A DNA stretch of 64,000 bases from Saururus chinensis (Eukaryota; Streptophyta; Magnoliopsida; Piperales; Saururaceae): assembly GCA_035235625.1 (NCBI GenBank), contig CP141147.1:13443001-13507000 (forward strand), written 5' to 3'. How positions within the stretch are numbered: position 1 is the stretch's first letter; every line of letters begins with the position of its first letter. The notes beneath the pieces were generated by a model. The model worked only from the letters and a program-made list of their open reading frames with translations, had not been told where the DNA came from and did not search any database. This document shows, piece by piece, positions 35,730 to 47,590 of the stretch. A program made the translations under genes and the position numbers.

Positions 35730-37161
35730 TGTTGTTACGTCTGAAACAAGACTATAAAGAAGTCAAATTCAGATTTATTTTACTTGCCAATTGTAGTAGA
35801 CAAGGTCGATCCAAAGGGAAAGCCTTATGCAACAAAGAAAACTATTACGAAAAAAATAGAGAAAGGGAAACTAAGAAAGAAAGAGTAGAAGAGTATTGAG
35901 GCAATATAGAGTAAAGAAATCAAGATGAGAAAACACTAAGGCATTAAGGATCATTGTAACATCTAATGATGTTCTTCATGTATCATGTTATCTTAGTTAG
36001 AATCGAATGAAAATTCTATCTAACTAGAAGATATGAACATTAAAATTGAAAATAAAAATAGAAATGCTTTGGATAGATGAAGGATAAAAATAATTGTCTC
36101 TTAAAGATTTCTATGTATCCAAATCACAAAAGATCAAAAAGGAGAGCCTTCAAGCATCTTATGTATCTAAATCACAAAGAAACAAGAAGAAGAACAATAT
36201 TAAATAAACATCACTTCAAATAAACAAGACTTACTTGAAACCATTGATGAAACATGAATTGAACTCCATTAAATTGTTACAAATCACCTCTAGCCTTAGC
36301 TTGAGAGCTTAGAAAGCCATTACAATAAAACTAAAAATAAAAATACAAAAGTAGAGAAGAAAATAGGAGAGGAGATCTCCAAAGATGAGGGGATTAGTCA
36401 TTTATCACGTCCACCCCTCTATTTATAGGAATAGAAGGGGTTGCTTCAAAGAGGAAAGTGAAATCATATCTCTAGATTGCATCCTGATTGATTGCCTGAT
36501 TGGTTGCTTCTTTGGCAATGATTAGATACTAAATCATCAATGATTCATTCAGCAAATAAGTATCTTTGAATCTTCCTTTAGTTAACCAATCAGCCTCTTT
36601 GTCTTTCCTTATGTGTATCAATCATAATCAATGAAAATATTCTTCATGTGCTGGCCTCGGGTTAGTTTACTAGCTGTCTCTTTGCATACCGAATTCGACC
36701 CATGAATCTCCTAAATTTGGAATTTCTTCTTGAACTATGATTTGTAGCTATGGAAGTCTTCTTTCCAATGCCACCAGAATCGTATCCATCTGAATTATAC
36801 ACAAAAAGATATGATCGAAATACTAAGGCTCTATCAATCTGTCCGAATCAGCTTCTTTCCTAATTTAGTCCTCTTCATACAAATCTCAAATCAAACGGGT
36901 CCACAAGGTTGTGTTCGACCATTCTATGCATGTTTAGACCATTAGGAGCCCATTCTTGACTTTCAAATAGCTTTGGGTAGATGGGCTTTACTTCCTCTTC
37001 TACTTAGATCCTGTTAAAGCCTGTTTAGACATATAAATTCAATTAAAGTCTAACTAACTTATTCAAAATATAAATAACCCAAATAAGAAATAAATTAACA
37101 CAAAATAGGATTGCAATTCAAAATTTGAAAACATTTAATTGAATATTATTTTAGTGCATCA
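35730..37161 (-). mobile_element. 5' LTR of element B
   Basis: 1,432 bp, TGTTGTTACG ... AGTGCATCA on the plus strand. A minus-strand TATAAAT lies at 36422-36428 (CCTATAAATAGAGG). Confidence 0.9.
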
Positions 37162-37574
37162 TTAATCGACTAAGCATTTCTCATGTCTAGTCATAGTGTG
37201 TATCTTGTAGGAGTTTGTCTGTGTGCTATATTTAAGGTCAGACGTTTGATGCTCTATTGAGAGCACTGTATGATTCTGCCCAACAGTGGCACTATATGAA
37301 TTCTGCCCAAGAGTGGCACTGGCACTATAAGACCCCTAAAGTGTGGGCAATTATATGGCCCTAATGTGTGGGCATTTATGTTTGCCCGCTCAGGTAAGTG
37401 GTATCATGGAACTACTCTTGATTGTTTGATCCTATGCCCCATGAGCATAGGTGTGCCTTACCTTCGAAAAAGTCCATGGCGTTTAGTACTCTCTGGAGGT
37501 TTAGGTGACACCCCGGTGGCATTCCTTTTCTGCTACATTGGAGATGATTAGCTTGATAATGAGCTCTAGTTGTC

Positions 37575-37705
37575 GATCGTAAGTGTATGTGTTGAGTAAG
37601 ACTGTAAGATTAAGATCGTAAGTGTATATGTTGAGTAAGACTATAAGAGCAAGATTGTAAGTGTAAGAGTTTAAGTAAGACAATATGAACAAGACAATAA
37701 GTGTA
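37575..37705 (+). repeat. 39-bp tandem repeat, about 3.3 units, in LTR D
   Basis: Units begin GATCGTAAGTGTATGTGTTG and continue AGTAAGACTGTAAGATTAA. Degenerate inverted counterparts (CTTACAATCGTAC words) occupy 18050-18330 of LTR C. Confidence 0.8.
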
Positions 37706-38456
37706 TGTATATGCATAGGATTGTGTGGTAAGATAAGACGATCATGTGTTCGTGATATGTGTATGGTTATGAGCATCATATTTGGATAGACTTTGATTGT
37801 TCATGTTTTGCTGCTTCATGTTATATTTCATGAATGCAACTACATTTGGACTTACAAGTTCATTGTTTAGAAATCCGCTACTTGGTATTTTCTACTGAGT
37901 ATGAAAATACTCATTTTCCCTCTACTAAATATTAGATCCTCCAGTGACTTCTGTTAGTCCCAGCATGCGAGCTTCGTAGGTGGGACTTAGTTTTGGAGGA
38001 GAGGATAGACCTTCAGATTTCAGGTCAATTTTTGACTTATTTTGTTTCTTTTGTTTAGTTATGCCATGACCTAATGTAATTTTTTAGTATGCATGTATTG
38101 GGCGAGTTGAGAGCTTATGCATGTATTATTTTGGACTTGTATATGGACTATTTATATTTGAACTGTTATCGGACTTGTACTTAGCTATGCCTGGGAGATG
38201 TGTATTTAAGCACATGGCCATGGCACTCGTGATTTTAGATGTGTTTATTTGATCTCATGCCCGGGGTGATTAGTCGATGTGTTTTAATGATTTGAAAGAA
38301 AAATTCAGGTTGTGTGATTTTAAATTGATGATGTAAGAATATAAAATGTTTTCATAGGTTTTGATTTTCATTAATTTTTATAAATTACAGTCATTATATT
38401 GAAAAACAATTTCATGAAATTTGGGGGAAATGGTTTGAAAAACTTAGGGCATGACA

Positions 38457-39732
38457 TATGAAGTAGTCTAATTCGGAGTTATTTTTTACTTGTCAAATGT
38501 AGTAAATAAAGTCAATCCACAGGGAAAGCCTTGTGTGACAAAGAAAATGATTATGAAAAAAATAGAATAGAGAATTAAGGTAAAAGAGAGAATATGAAAC
38601 AATCAAAGAGAAAGTGCTAAGGCATCGGAAATCCACTTGTAATAAATGTCTAATTTATATTTGATTCAAATGATAACTCAATTAAGATCGAATAAAAATT
38701 CATCTCAATCGGAAAATTTAACTCTTAAAGAACTTTGAAATAGAACAATAGTAATTGATTGTTTACTACATTAAATATATAATCAAAGGGAATTATAAGC
38801 ATTTGGCGTGCCTTTTGTAACCACCGAATCAAATAATTATATAGATTATAAACTCCTTAAATATGAAACATAAATTTAAAATGATAAAAAACTTACTTGA
38901 ATCAAAATAGCCATTAGACATCAAGTACAAACTTCATCCCTGGCCTTAACCAAGAGCTTTGAAAGCCAATACATAAAACTAAAAACAAAAGCTACAATAT
39001 AAGAGAAGAAAAATATGAGAGTAGAGCTCCAAAGAGAAGGGAATGATGCCTCTACCATGTCCACCCCTCTATTTATAGGAGTAGGATGAGTTGCTTCAAA
39101 GGGGAATGTCTAATCATATCTCTTAATTGCATCCTGATTGATTGCTTGATCGGTTGCTTCTTTGGAAATGATTAGACTTTAAATCAATTAAATAAATTAA
39201 TAAGTATCTTTGAGTCTTCATTTAGTTATCCAATCAGCCTCATTGTCTTTCCTTATGTGTATTAATCACAACCAATGAAAATATATTCCATGTGTTGGCC
39301 TCAGGTTAGTTAACTAGTTGTCCATTTTCATGCCAGCTTTGACCAATATATCTTCGGAATTATGAATTGCATCTTGAAAGATATGGTTAAAATACTAAGG
39401 TTGTGTCAATCTATCCAAATCAGCTTCTTTCATAATTTAGTTCTCTTGATGCAAATCTCAAATCCAACGGGTCCACAAGGTTGTGTTCGACTATTCCATG
39501 CATGTTTAGACCATTAGGAGCCCATTCTTATCTTTTAAATAGCTTTGGGTTGTTGGGCTTCACTTCCTCTTCTACTTGGATCCTATTGAAGCCTGTTTAG
39601 ACATGTAAACTTAACTAAGGTCCAACTAACTTATTCAAAACATAAATAGCTCAAATAAGCAATGAATTACACAAAATAGGATTGCAATTCAAAATTTTAA
39701 AATATTTAATTGAACATTATTTCAGTGCATCA
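38457..39732 (-). mobile_element. 5' LTR remnant of element A
   Basis: It starts inside the LTR at TATGAAGTAGTC and ends CAGTGCATCA, followed by gcagg, which pairs with gcaag left of 9953. The first ~26 bp of the LTR (as read on the plus strand) and all sequence back to gag are missing at the junction with the LTR that ends at 38456. Confidence 0.85.
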
Positions 39733-39931
39733 GCAGGTCTACCATTTGGCCTACCTGGAGGGTTGTGGCACCAAGTTGAAGATATGACACAAATATGGTG
39801 TTTCTTTATTAAGAAACTCAGCTTTGGATTAGATTTAATGACTTATGTTGGTTGAATAAGATTTAATGGAGTTTTGTTGAATAAGATTTGATAGATATGT
39901 TCAAGTTGGGGAGCTCCCCAATTTCGGACTT

Positions 39932-40076
39932 CCTCTCTCTATATAGTGACCTCATGCCCACTCTCTCCCTCTTGAGCCACCCTCTCTCTCCAATTCATCC
40001 CCTCTCTCTAGATAGTGACCTCATGCCCACTCTCTCCCTCTTGAGCCACTCTCTCTCTCCGGTCTCCAATTGATCC
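39932..40076 (+). repeat. Tandem duplication of ~69 bp covering the TATA region of LTR E
   Basis: Unit 1 (39932-40000) and unit 2 (40001-40076) both read CCTCTCTCTA.ATAGTGACC and continue CTCATGCCCACTCTCTCCC. Unit 1 has an intact CTATATAG; in unit 2 it reads CTAGATAG. The tract is CT-rich. Confidence 0.85.
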
Positions 40077-43000
40077 CCTCTCTCTTTCTCTCCCCCTTGC
40101 TCCCCTCTTTCCCCTTCCTTGCTCCTCCAACTAATTTAATTCTTTCTATTGATTTGCGAGAACCACTATTAACCATTATCAATCCTAGACCTATGAATTT
40201 TCTACTATTGAAGCACCATCTTGAAAACTTTTCTTAACTTGGGTGTCACTAAAGGGGCTGTTTTGGGGCTGAGGATTTCTCGAGGGAAGAAAAATTGGTT
40301 TTCTTTCGATAATGGTAAATTTGTGTTGTTGAAGTTAGTGCCTAAGTAGAAGTTATGTAACTTGGGTTTTTGCAAGGAAGGGTTTTTATTACATCAACTC
40401 TATGATTTTGGGGATTTACTTAAGAGGTAAGTTATGCACACCCATTGATTCTCCGTGCTTATGTATGTTTTGAACTTCAATTTTGTAGTATGTTATCTAG
40501 TGTTTTGCTTGCACGACAAAAGTTGTAATTTTGTGAATGTACTTGTAAAGCCTTGCCTACTTGTTGTTTAAAAAAGGCATGTTATTATGGATGATTCCGA
40601 TTCATTCTGATCATATTGTATCATGATATGTCGTATTCCATTGAGTTCATTTTCCATGAATTTTATTCAGCTTTGGGTAGAGTTCTTCTTCTCTTGTTTC
40701 TCAGTTTCTATTTTCTTTGTGCCCCTGGAAATACCGGATGGGTTCATATTCTTCATGTTGTTTTGGTAAAATTTTCAGAGGCTATCTTCAAGTATTGTCT
40801 TTTCAACTATCCTTGTTTCCTTGGAACTCAATTTGGGCTAGTTGCCACTATATTGGGTTTCCGACTTCATTATGAGATATTCCCATTTATATTTTGTCTC
40901 AGGAAATTTTTTGGAGTTTTGTTGTCATGTTTATTTTCACGTTCTATTTTTGGGAATTTTCTTCATTAAAATCGAATTATTTTTGGATTTTAACACATTT
41001 TCTACTTCTAAAACATGTTCTTGTTGTCATAAGAAATTTTGTGACTTATCTACCTGTCATAAAAATTTCTATTCAATATGGATTCTTTATCCTCGAGTTA
41101 TAATACTTGACTTCCAACTGCTCAGGTTGTTGGCATTGTGCAATATTTTCTAAAATTCTAAAATAAATACTTTTTGAAGTTATCTTAACTCCTCAATTTA
41201 ATTTTGGTCATGAACCCATTCAATTGTCTGGTGTTGCAAATTCGTAGTCATCTAATGTCTCTAAGTATTTTTCTTAAAATTGTAATAAGCCACAAGATGA
41301 AAATTAGGAATTTGTGCTTTAGTGCACAATCGGGTAATTGTTTGAGGTTGTTTATTTGTTTTCCAGCATGTTTCTCCATCATTTATATTTGTAATTGGGT
41401 GTGAATGGCTTATAAATGTTTGGGTAACAAGTTAAAAATTGTAAGTTCTTATTTGGGTCTTAGTGCCACAAAGGACATCATACGAAATAATATCTAGAGC
41501 TGGAGGAATTTGGAGGTGCGATATGTAATGCCTTCAAGGTTGTTGTTGGATGCATATGAGTAGTACAAGATGCAGCCCCTTAGATAAGGGTGAGCGGGTT
41601 AAGTGGAAGAATATTGGTTTATTTTTGTAAATCTGGGCATGGTTTACATATGCATTTTTTTTAGAATTTGCAATACCTTATGTTTACTTTACTTTACTGC
41701 TACTTATCTATTTATGTATGTTTCAATCATAATTTTGTAGACTCGGTGTGTGTTAGTAGTCTTATTGGGTGTAAGCTCATAAGTGGCTTTTCTTCTGCTT
41801 AGAATTTCTACCGCATGTATTTATACACACAAATGCTTTGGCATATGTTGATTCTTAGTGTTAGGAGTCATGAGTGTATTCAGAATAAACACATGTATGT
41901 GAGAGTCATGGGTAGTTGCTAGTTATTTTATTATTTTAGATTGTTGAAATAATTTTGTAAAGAAGGCATATATTTGGTACTTGTAGTAATTGTGAGACTT
42001 CATTTAGTACAATAAACTTTACTTTAATTGATTGTTCTCCATAAGTGGGCCATACTATGTTACTTGTCGCAATCTTGGCTGAGGGACCCTTGATCAGGGA
42101 TGTGATAAAAACATTAAAAATTTACTATTTTTGAAAAACATGAATTTAGCCTTTTGGAGATGCTGGATCTAGAAGAAACAAGAGATTAGTAAAAGCTGAG
42201 GAACAACAACGTTGCCAATGACAAAATTAATGCGAAAGGGAGATTATCAAATCCTAAAGACACATTTTTCACATTTATAGGAAATAGTAAAATTTTACTA
42301 TTCCACTAACATGGCTAGATGAAATCCAAAATAACTGGGAGAAAAATGGGGAAAAGGGTGGGAGAAAGGCCTTTATGGCTGCCATCATAACCCATCCTTG
42401 GCTAGGCCAATCTCAATTGCATCTATAATACCTAAGAATTTTCTAATTTCTCAATACTTGGCCTCATAGATATGAGTGAGTTAACAAATAAAACCTAAAT
42501 AGTAGACATAAAGAATTTCATAGAACTACTAAGAGTGTGCAAATCAAAGCTTAGATGATATAATTATGGTAGATGTAACATCAAAGAAGTTTTGGAGTAC
42601 ATATGAAATAGTGAATTTGACTTTTGAGCATTGTTAATATAATAAATTATCTCCATAGAAATAAATCATGATTTGTTTTTGAAGCGAATATGTGTAATGA
42701 TTCATGATTATTTCTTAGTATGAAAGCATTTATTGTATGATTTTTGATATTTCTATCATTTATATACTTGAAATCATGTTTATACCACTTTTTATTGATC
42801 ATATGATGGTATAATCATCATTAGTCATTATGGTAAGGGTAAGTGTGGAAAAGTTTGCATTATGACATGATTTAGAGTGAATTTGGGAATAGGGAACAAT
42901 CTCTGTTGTTTTTTCCCGATCATTGGCACCGCTACTAACATGTCAATGACGTCGCCAATGAAAAGAGAGATATGATAGTACTGACACTGGCATGCATCGA

Positions 43001-44277
43001 CATGTTGGTGAGCAACCAGTCTTTCACCAATAGTGAGGTCAATGCACCGGTGAGGTGCCAACAAGGAAGATTGTACCATGCCAACCCGATGTCAATGAGG
43101 GTTTGACATGTCGGTGGTCATCATTAACCTGATTGACAAGTCAATGAGTCTACCAATAGTAAGCTGATAATGAGTTATTTTCAGCTGAGTTGCTATATGA
43201 TATAAGTTATTATTAAGTAATATAATAGCATGAAATTTTATGCATAAGAGTGCATGTGTATGTGATGATATGATTGTTAATGTATGGGTATATATGTACC
43301 TTTTTGTATGCAAGAATCCTTGTATTGGATCACACCCCATACTATTGTAAATGACACATAAGATCAGAGATTCCTAGTGTTACGTCGACTTCTCAAATGA
43401 GTCATTTGCTACATAGAACGGGAAGGGTTTGATATGAAACATGATCATGGTCTTCCTACTCCCCAAGGGAGGGTGCTATGTAGAGCCACTCCCCTAGCCT
43501 AGAAGTTAGGTTCGAATGGACTAGAGTATTAAAAGATGATTGATCTGTTTCAATGATCATAGTAGTTGAGAACTGAGGTCTAGATGAAGCAAGCAGGTTT
43601 CAAAAGAACTGAGGTCGGATTGTAAGTAGTTCATAGTCTAGTGAGGAGTGGTTGAATTCCTAGACATAACTACCATGTCATAGAGGACCTTTGGTGACTT
43701 ACACTTAGCGAGTAAGTAACTCATAAGTGTGGTCATGATAATGGATTGTTTATGTTAATGTGCTTTGGAGCATGCTTATTCGTGGCATGATTTGTTTCTA
43801 TTCTTATGCCTTACTCGATGTACTTCATGAAATGATGATCATGTATACTTATATGATGTTATTGAATTATGGATACTATTACTTGGTTCTTATTTAGCCA
43901 TCCCACTAGTTTTATTTGTATACCTAGCATCTATGTGATGCAAGTTCCTTACAGGGTTAAAGTTACTTTAGGACTCTAGATGTGCGGCAAGGACACTGTT
44001 GGTAGACTACTTAGCATGTTTAAAGTTTTCTTACTTTAAGGTAGATAAATTTAGGCACATGAGTGCCAATCTATTTGTATTTTTGAATATCAAGATACTT
44101 AGACATGTACTCAGGAACATGAGATTTAACTCGGATTACTATTGTACTGTGATTTAATATTCATATGTTCAAAAAAATGATTGGCTCAAACCCTAAGATA
44201 TCTTGTCAAAAGTTTTGAAAGACTTGTTTCTGTGGTTTAATACATATAAATGATTTCAAAAATATTGGCGTGTGACA

Positions 44278-44877
44278 TCCAGGCCAGATCTAACTGTAAC
44301 AGCTGGGATGGGGATGGGAGGCGAGAGAAAAGGTAGAAAGAAAGAGGGGAGGAGAAGGTTATAGGGTGGGGCAGGGGAAAGTGGTGAGCAAACAGGGGAG
44401 GCATCAATGGTTACATTGTGGGTAAGCCATATTTGACCACGATGGCCTCATTGAGGTTGGGGTAGGGTGCGGAGAAGCAAGAGCCTCCTCCACCTCTGCT
44501 TTGTCCTCAAGCACACCCCTTTTGTGGGCCCTCGATGATGCAAAATAGCCGTTGTTGGGTGTTGTCTAGGGACAATTTTTGGTGTCTTGCAACTAGTTGA
44601 GTGCCCCTTAGCTGTTAGCTGACTTTCATTTAGTCCACCCTAGATTTCTGGTCACACCGCCACTCCTTGTTGGCGCAACCTAGCTCTCGGCTACCCTAGT
44701 GTGCTACTGTGGATTGCGGATTTTGCCGCATTGACTTTTGTCACCCTATTTGCCCGAGATTACTCAGACTCTTCCTAAACCTCTAGACAACAATTCTCTC
44801 AACTAGAAGATGTTTGAGGCTGCCAATGTCACCACCATTGTGTGCTCACCATCAAACATCATGGTTTACAAGGTAGG
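44278..44877 (+). mobile_element. LTR fragment left of element F
   Basis: GC-rich leader-like sequence comparable to the middle of LTR D, continuing at 54552 after element F. No gene recognised. The exact start is unclear. Confidence 0.4.
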
Positions 44878-46261
44878 TGTTGTTACGTCTAAACCAAGAC
44901 TATGAAGTAGTCTAATTTGGATTTATTTTTTACTTGTCAACTATAGTAAACAAGGTTGATCCATAAGGAAAGCCTTGTGGGACAAAGAAAACTACTACGA
45001 AAAGAATAAAATAGAGAAGGAAGGTAAAATAGAGACTAAGAGACAATCAAAGAGAAAGTGCTAAGATATTATAAATCCACTTGTAATAAATATATAATAT
45101 ATATTTGATTCAAATGATAACTCAATTAAGATCAAGTGGAAATTCGTCTCAATCGGAAAATTTATCACTTAAAGAACTTTGAAATAGAACAATAGTAATT
45201 GATTGTTTACTACGTGAAAGCATTTAGTATATAATTACAGGGAATTATAAGCATTCGACATGCCTTTCGTCAACACCGAATTAAATAATTATATAGATTA
45301 TAAACTCCTTAAATATGAAACATCTATTTAAAATGATAAAGAACTTACTTGAATCAAAGTAGCCATTAAACATCAAGTACAAGCTTCATCCCTAGCCTTA
45401 GCTTAAGAGCTTAGAAAGCCATTGCAATAAAATTAAAAAAAAATACAAAAAAAGAGAAGAAAAATAAGAGAAGAGAGATCCAAAGAGGAGGGGATGATGC
45501 CTATACCATGTCCACCTCTCTATTTATATGAGTAGAAGGGGTTGCTTCAAAGGGGAAGGTCCAATCATATCCTTTGATTTCATCCTGATTGATTGCTTGA
45601 TTGGTTGCTTCTTTGACAATAATTAGATTTTAAATAAATCAATGATTTATATAGCAAATAAGTATCTTTGAGTCTTCTTTTAGTTATCCAATCAACTTCA
45701 TTATCTTTCCTTATGTATATCAATCACAACCAATGAAAATATTCTCCAAGTGTTGGCTTCGAATTAATTGATTTGTTGTCCCTTTGCATGTCAGAGTTGA
45801 CCCAAATATATTTGGAATTATGAATTTCGTCTTGAATTAGCAATTATAGCCACAAAAATCTTCTTTCCAATTCCACCAGAATCATATCAATCTGAATTAT
45901 GCATAACATGATATTGCCGAAATACTAAGGTTATATTAATCTGTCCAAATCACCTTCTTCCCGAATTTAGTTGTCTTAATGCAAATCTAAAATCCAATGG
46001 GTCCACAAGGTTGTGTTCGACCATTTCATGCATGTTTAGACCATTAAGAGCCCATTGTTGACTTTTAAATAGCTTTTGGTAGTTGGGCTTCACTTCCTTT
46101 TCTACTTGGATCCTGTTGAAGCCTGTTTAGACAGGTAAACTCAACTAAGGTCCAACTAACCTATTCAAAACATAAATAACCCAAATAAGCAATGAATTAA
46201 TACAAAATAGAATTGCAATTCGAAATGTGAAAACATTTAATTGGACATTATTTCACCATCA
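44878..46261 (-). mobile_element. 3' LTR of element F
   Basis: 1,384 bp, TGTTGTTACGTC ... TTTCACCATCA on the plus strand, followed internally by the tract aataccccccaacc. Confidence 0.88.
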
Positions 46262-47590
46262 AATACCCCCCAACCAGCATATTGCTAATCTCTAGCAATC
46301 TATGCAAAACTTATTGAAAAAGAAAACAAGAAAAATTCCACTTTCGTAGGCCATCACGACTACATTTAGCAAGCCGTTAAACCCTTAACTTGTGCTAGTG
46401 AACTAGTTATGTCTCATGAGGGTTTGCAGTGAATGCACCCACAAAATTCAAAAACTCATGGGTTGCCTCCCAAGTAGCGCTAAGTTTTTCTGTCTTCTGC
46501 CAGACAAAAGCAAAGAAGAAGGAGAAAAAATATGATTTACAATGTTAACAAGTTGTGTTGAGGAAGTAAAAACTAAGATAATAATTGTAAAGCAGGACTA
46601 AGAAACCCCTTCATCCCCACTAAGCAAACATCAAACTTTACAAATAACTCTAAAATACCCAAGTACTAGTTTTCATAGATATTAAGAAAAATATTCATGA
46701 AAGTCTAAACCATTAAATTTCTATGTAGAGGAACTTTTGAAACAATGTGTAAGTGAGTCTAAGTAAAATTTTGACAAGATAATTAGAGGATCAATCTCCC
46801 AAAGTAGTATGCTCTTCTACTCATCAAGAAATGTTTAGATAGCCAAAAGAACCAATTCAAAATTTAGTAACCTGTCCAAGAAAACAAGCCGTTTGGATGT
46901 TCACTTTAATACCTCATGGGCTTTATCTGTGATATTCCAACATGCTTGCATTGTTACAACGATGGCTTCGTCCTATCTTACAAATTGAAACATTATTTTG
47001 CAACTTCATTTTTTTATATGATGTCCATCACTTTTTTTTGACTTCTTTTTTTTCTTTTTTTTTAAGTTTTTTTTTCATAGGTAGCCCTTTCCGAAGTACT
47101 TGGACTAATTCATTCATTGCTTGCCATAATGATAATAATCCCCAAATTTTGTATTCTTTCCCAACCAACCAAGTGAACAAAGAGGTCAAAGTTCATTGAA
47201 TTTGGTGTCCATCAACATTCTTGGTGAGTATTAGAGCACACCACATAATTCGATTTCAACTCTAAAAATTAGTCGTGAGAGTGAATTTTGAAAACCAACA
47301 TTAGTTTCAAAGATCCTCTTCATGAAAGTTAATTGTAAAGACTCATCACAAAAGGAATGTTTTAAAAAATATCTGAGTGCCATCATTATCTAGAGATCAA
47401 AGTAAAGATGAAGTATACCAAAAAAGGATGAAGGTTATCACAATCATTACTATTAACAAAAATTATCAAAACTCACCCCCCAACCCAAATGAGACATTGT
47501 CCTAAATATTTGAAAAAAACTTTTTTTAATTTTTATATATATATATTTTTTGATTTTGTGTATTTTTCAGTAAAAATCATGAAAAGAAAA
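46262..47590 (-). mobile_element. 3' non-coding region of element F
   Basis: Parallels 11350-12648 of element A almost throughout, including TTGCCTCCCAAGTAGCGCTA (46461-46480) and the polypurine-type motif at 47473-47510. Confidence 0.7.

Larger units (their letters stand above)
29892..37161 (-). mobile_element. Athila-type element B: complete LTR pair, gag and protease only
   Basis: 7,270 bp with two full LTRs (29892-31321 and 35730-37161) and perfect target duplication ttaat (29887-29891; 37162-37166). Sense is minus: LTR, primer site, gag (about 35269-33840), protease (about 33800-33063), non-coding 3' region, LTR. No RT, RNase H or integrase is present, so it would need enzymes from a relative. 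LTRs differ at about 2.5-3% of sites in the stretches I compared, making it the youngest element here, perhaps one to a few million years depending on rate. Its structure looks whole, and its reading frames carry about one or two breaks. Confidence 0.85.
26009..38456 (+). mobile_element. Solo LTR D, interrupted by element B and a probable further LTR; mismatched flanks
   Basis: It starts TGTAACACCCCGC at 26009 and ends GGGCATGACA at 38456. TATAAATA at 26551-26558 gives plus-strand sense. After removing inner insertions about 3.9 kb remain. The right end, read backwards (TGTCATGCCCTAAGTTTTTC), parallels the left end of LTR C, and 37220-37550 matches C at 18500-18840 inverted. The flanks differ: gtttt on the left, inside gag of A, and tatga on the right, inside the 5' LTR of A. 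The sequence of A between those two points is absent. Confidence 0.7.
9953..39732 (-). mobile_element. Athila-type Ty3/gypsy retrotransposon A, fossil, interrupted by nested LTRs
   Basis: The element reads on the minus strand. LTRs are 9953-11349 (3') and 38457-39732 (remnant of the 5' LTR). Near-identical target duplications gcaag (9948-9952) and gcagg (39733-39737) flank it. Order in sense direction: gag (26008-24564), protease (16433-15775), RT (15541-14468), RNase H (14467-13835), integrase (13834-12649), then a ~1.3-kb non-coding 3' region. It is interrupted by solo LTRs at 16434-24563 and 26009-38456. The two LTRs differ at roughly one base in ten by eye, so it is old. Its coding regions are broken many times (roughly ten or more) and the gag start and primer site are gone. 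RT sequence relationships and the tRNA-Asp-type primer site of its relatives B and F place it in the Athila group. Confidence 0.85.
9840..44277 (+). mobile_element. LTR-like sequence E (9840-9952 plus 39733-44277), split by Athila element A
   Basis: It opens with TGTAATACCCCAC at 9840 and closes with GGCGTGTGACA at 44277, a TG...CA pair of the style seen in other LTRs here. Removing element A leaves about 4.66 kb, close to the 4.73-kb solo LTR at 17381-22107. A TATA-like CTATATAG lies at 39939-39946. Flanking pentamers (aaaac and tccag) do not match, so the right border may be wrong or the LTR may be recombined. Short open frames at 40616-41404 show no recognisable domain. Confidence 0.42.

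Noticed and set aside
26009-38456. A 12.4-kb complete retrotransposon with long LTRs
   Set aside because: The two ends are opposite ends of one LTR, and the gag/protease in between belongs to element B with its own LTRs and target duplication.
40616-41404. Hydrophobic open frames that could look like membrane proteins
   Set aside because: T-rich non-coding LTR sequence translates to Phe/Leu-rich peptides. There are overlapping frames and no conserved motif.
46262-47590. An env-like gene in the 3' region of element F
   Set aside because: No open frame of useful length, signal peptide or transmembrane pattern. The region matches the equally non-coding 3' region of element A.
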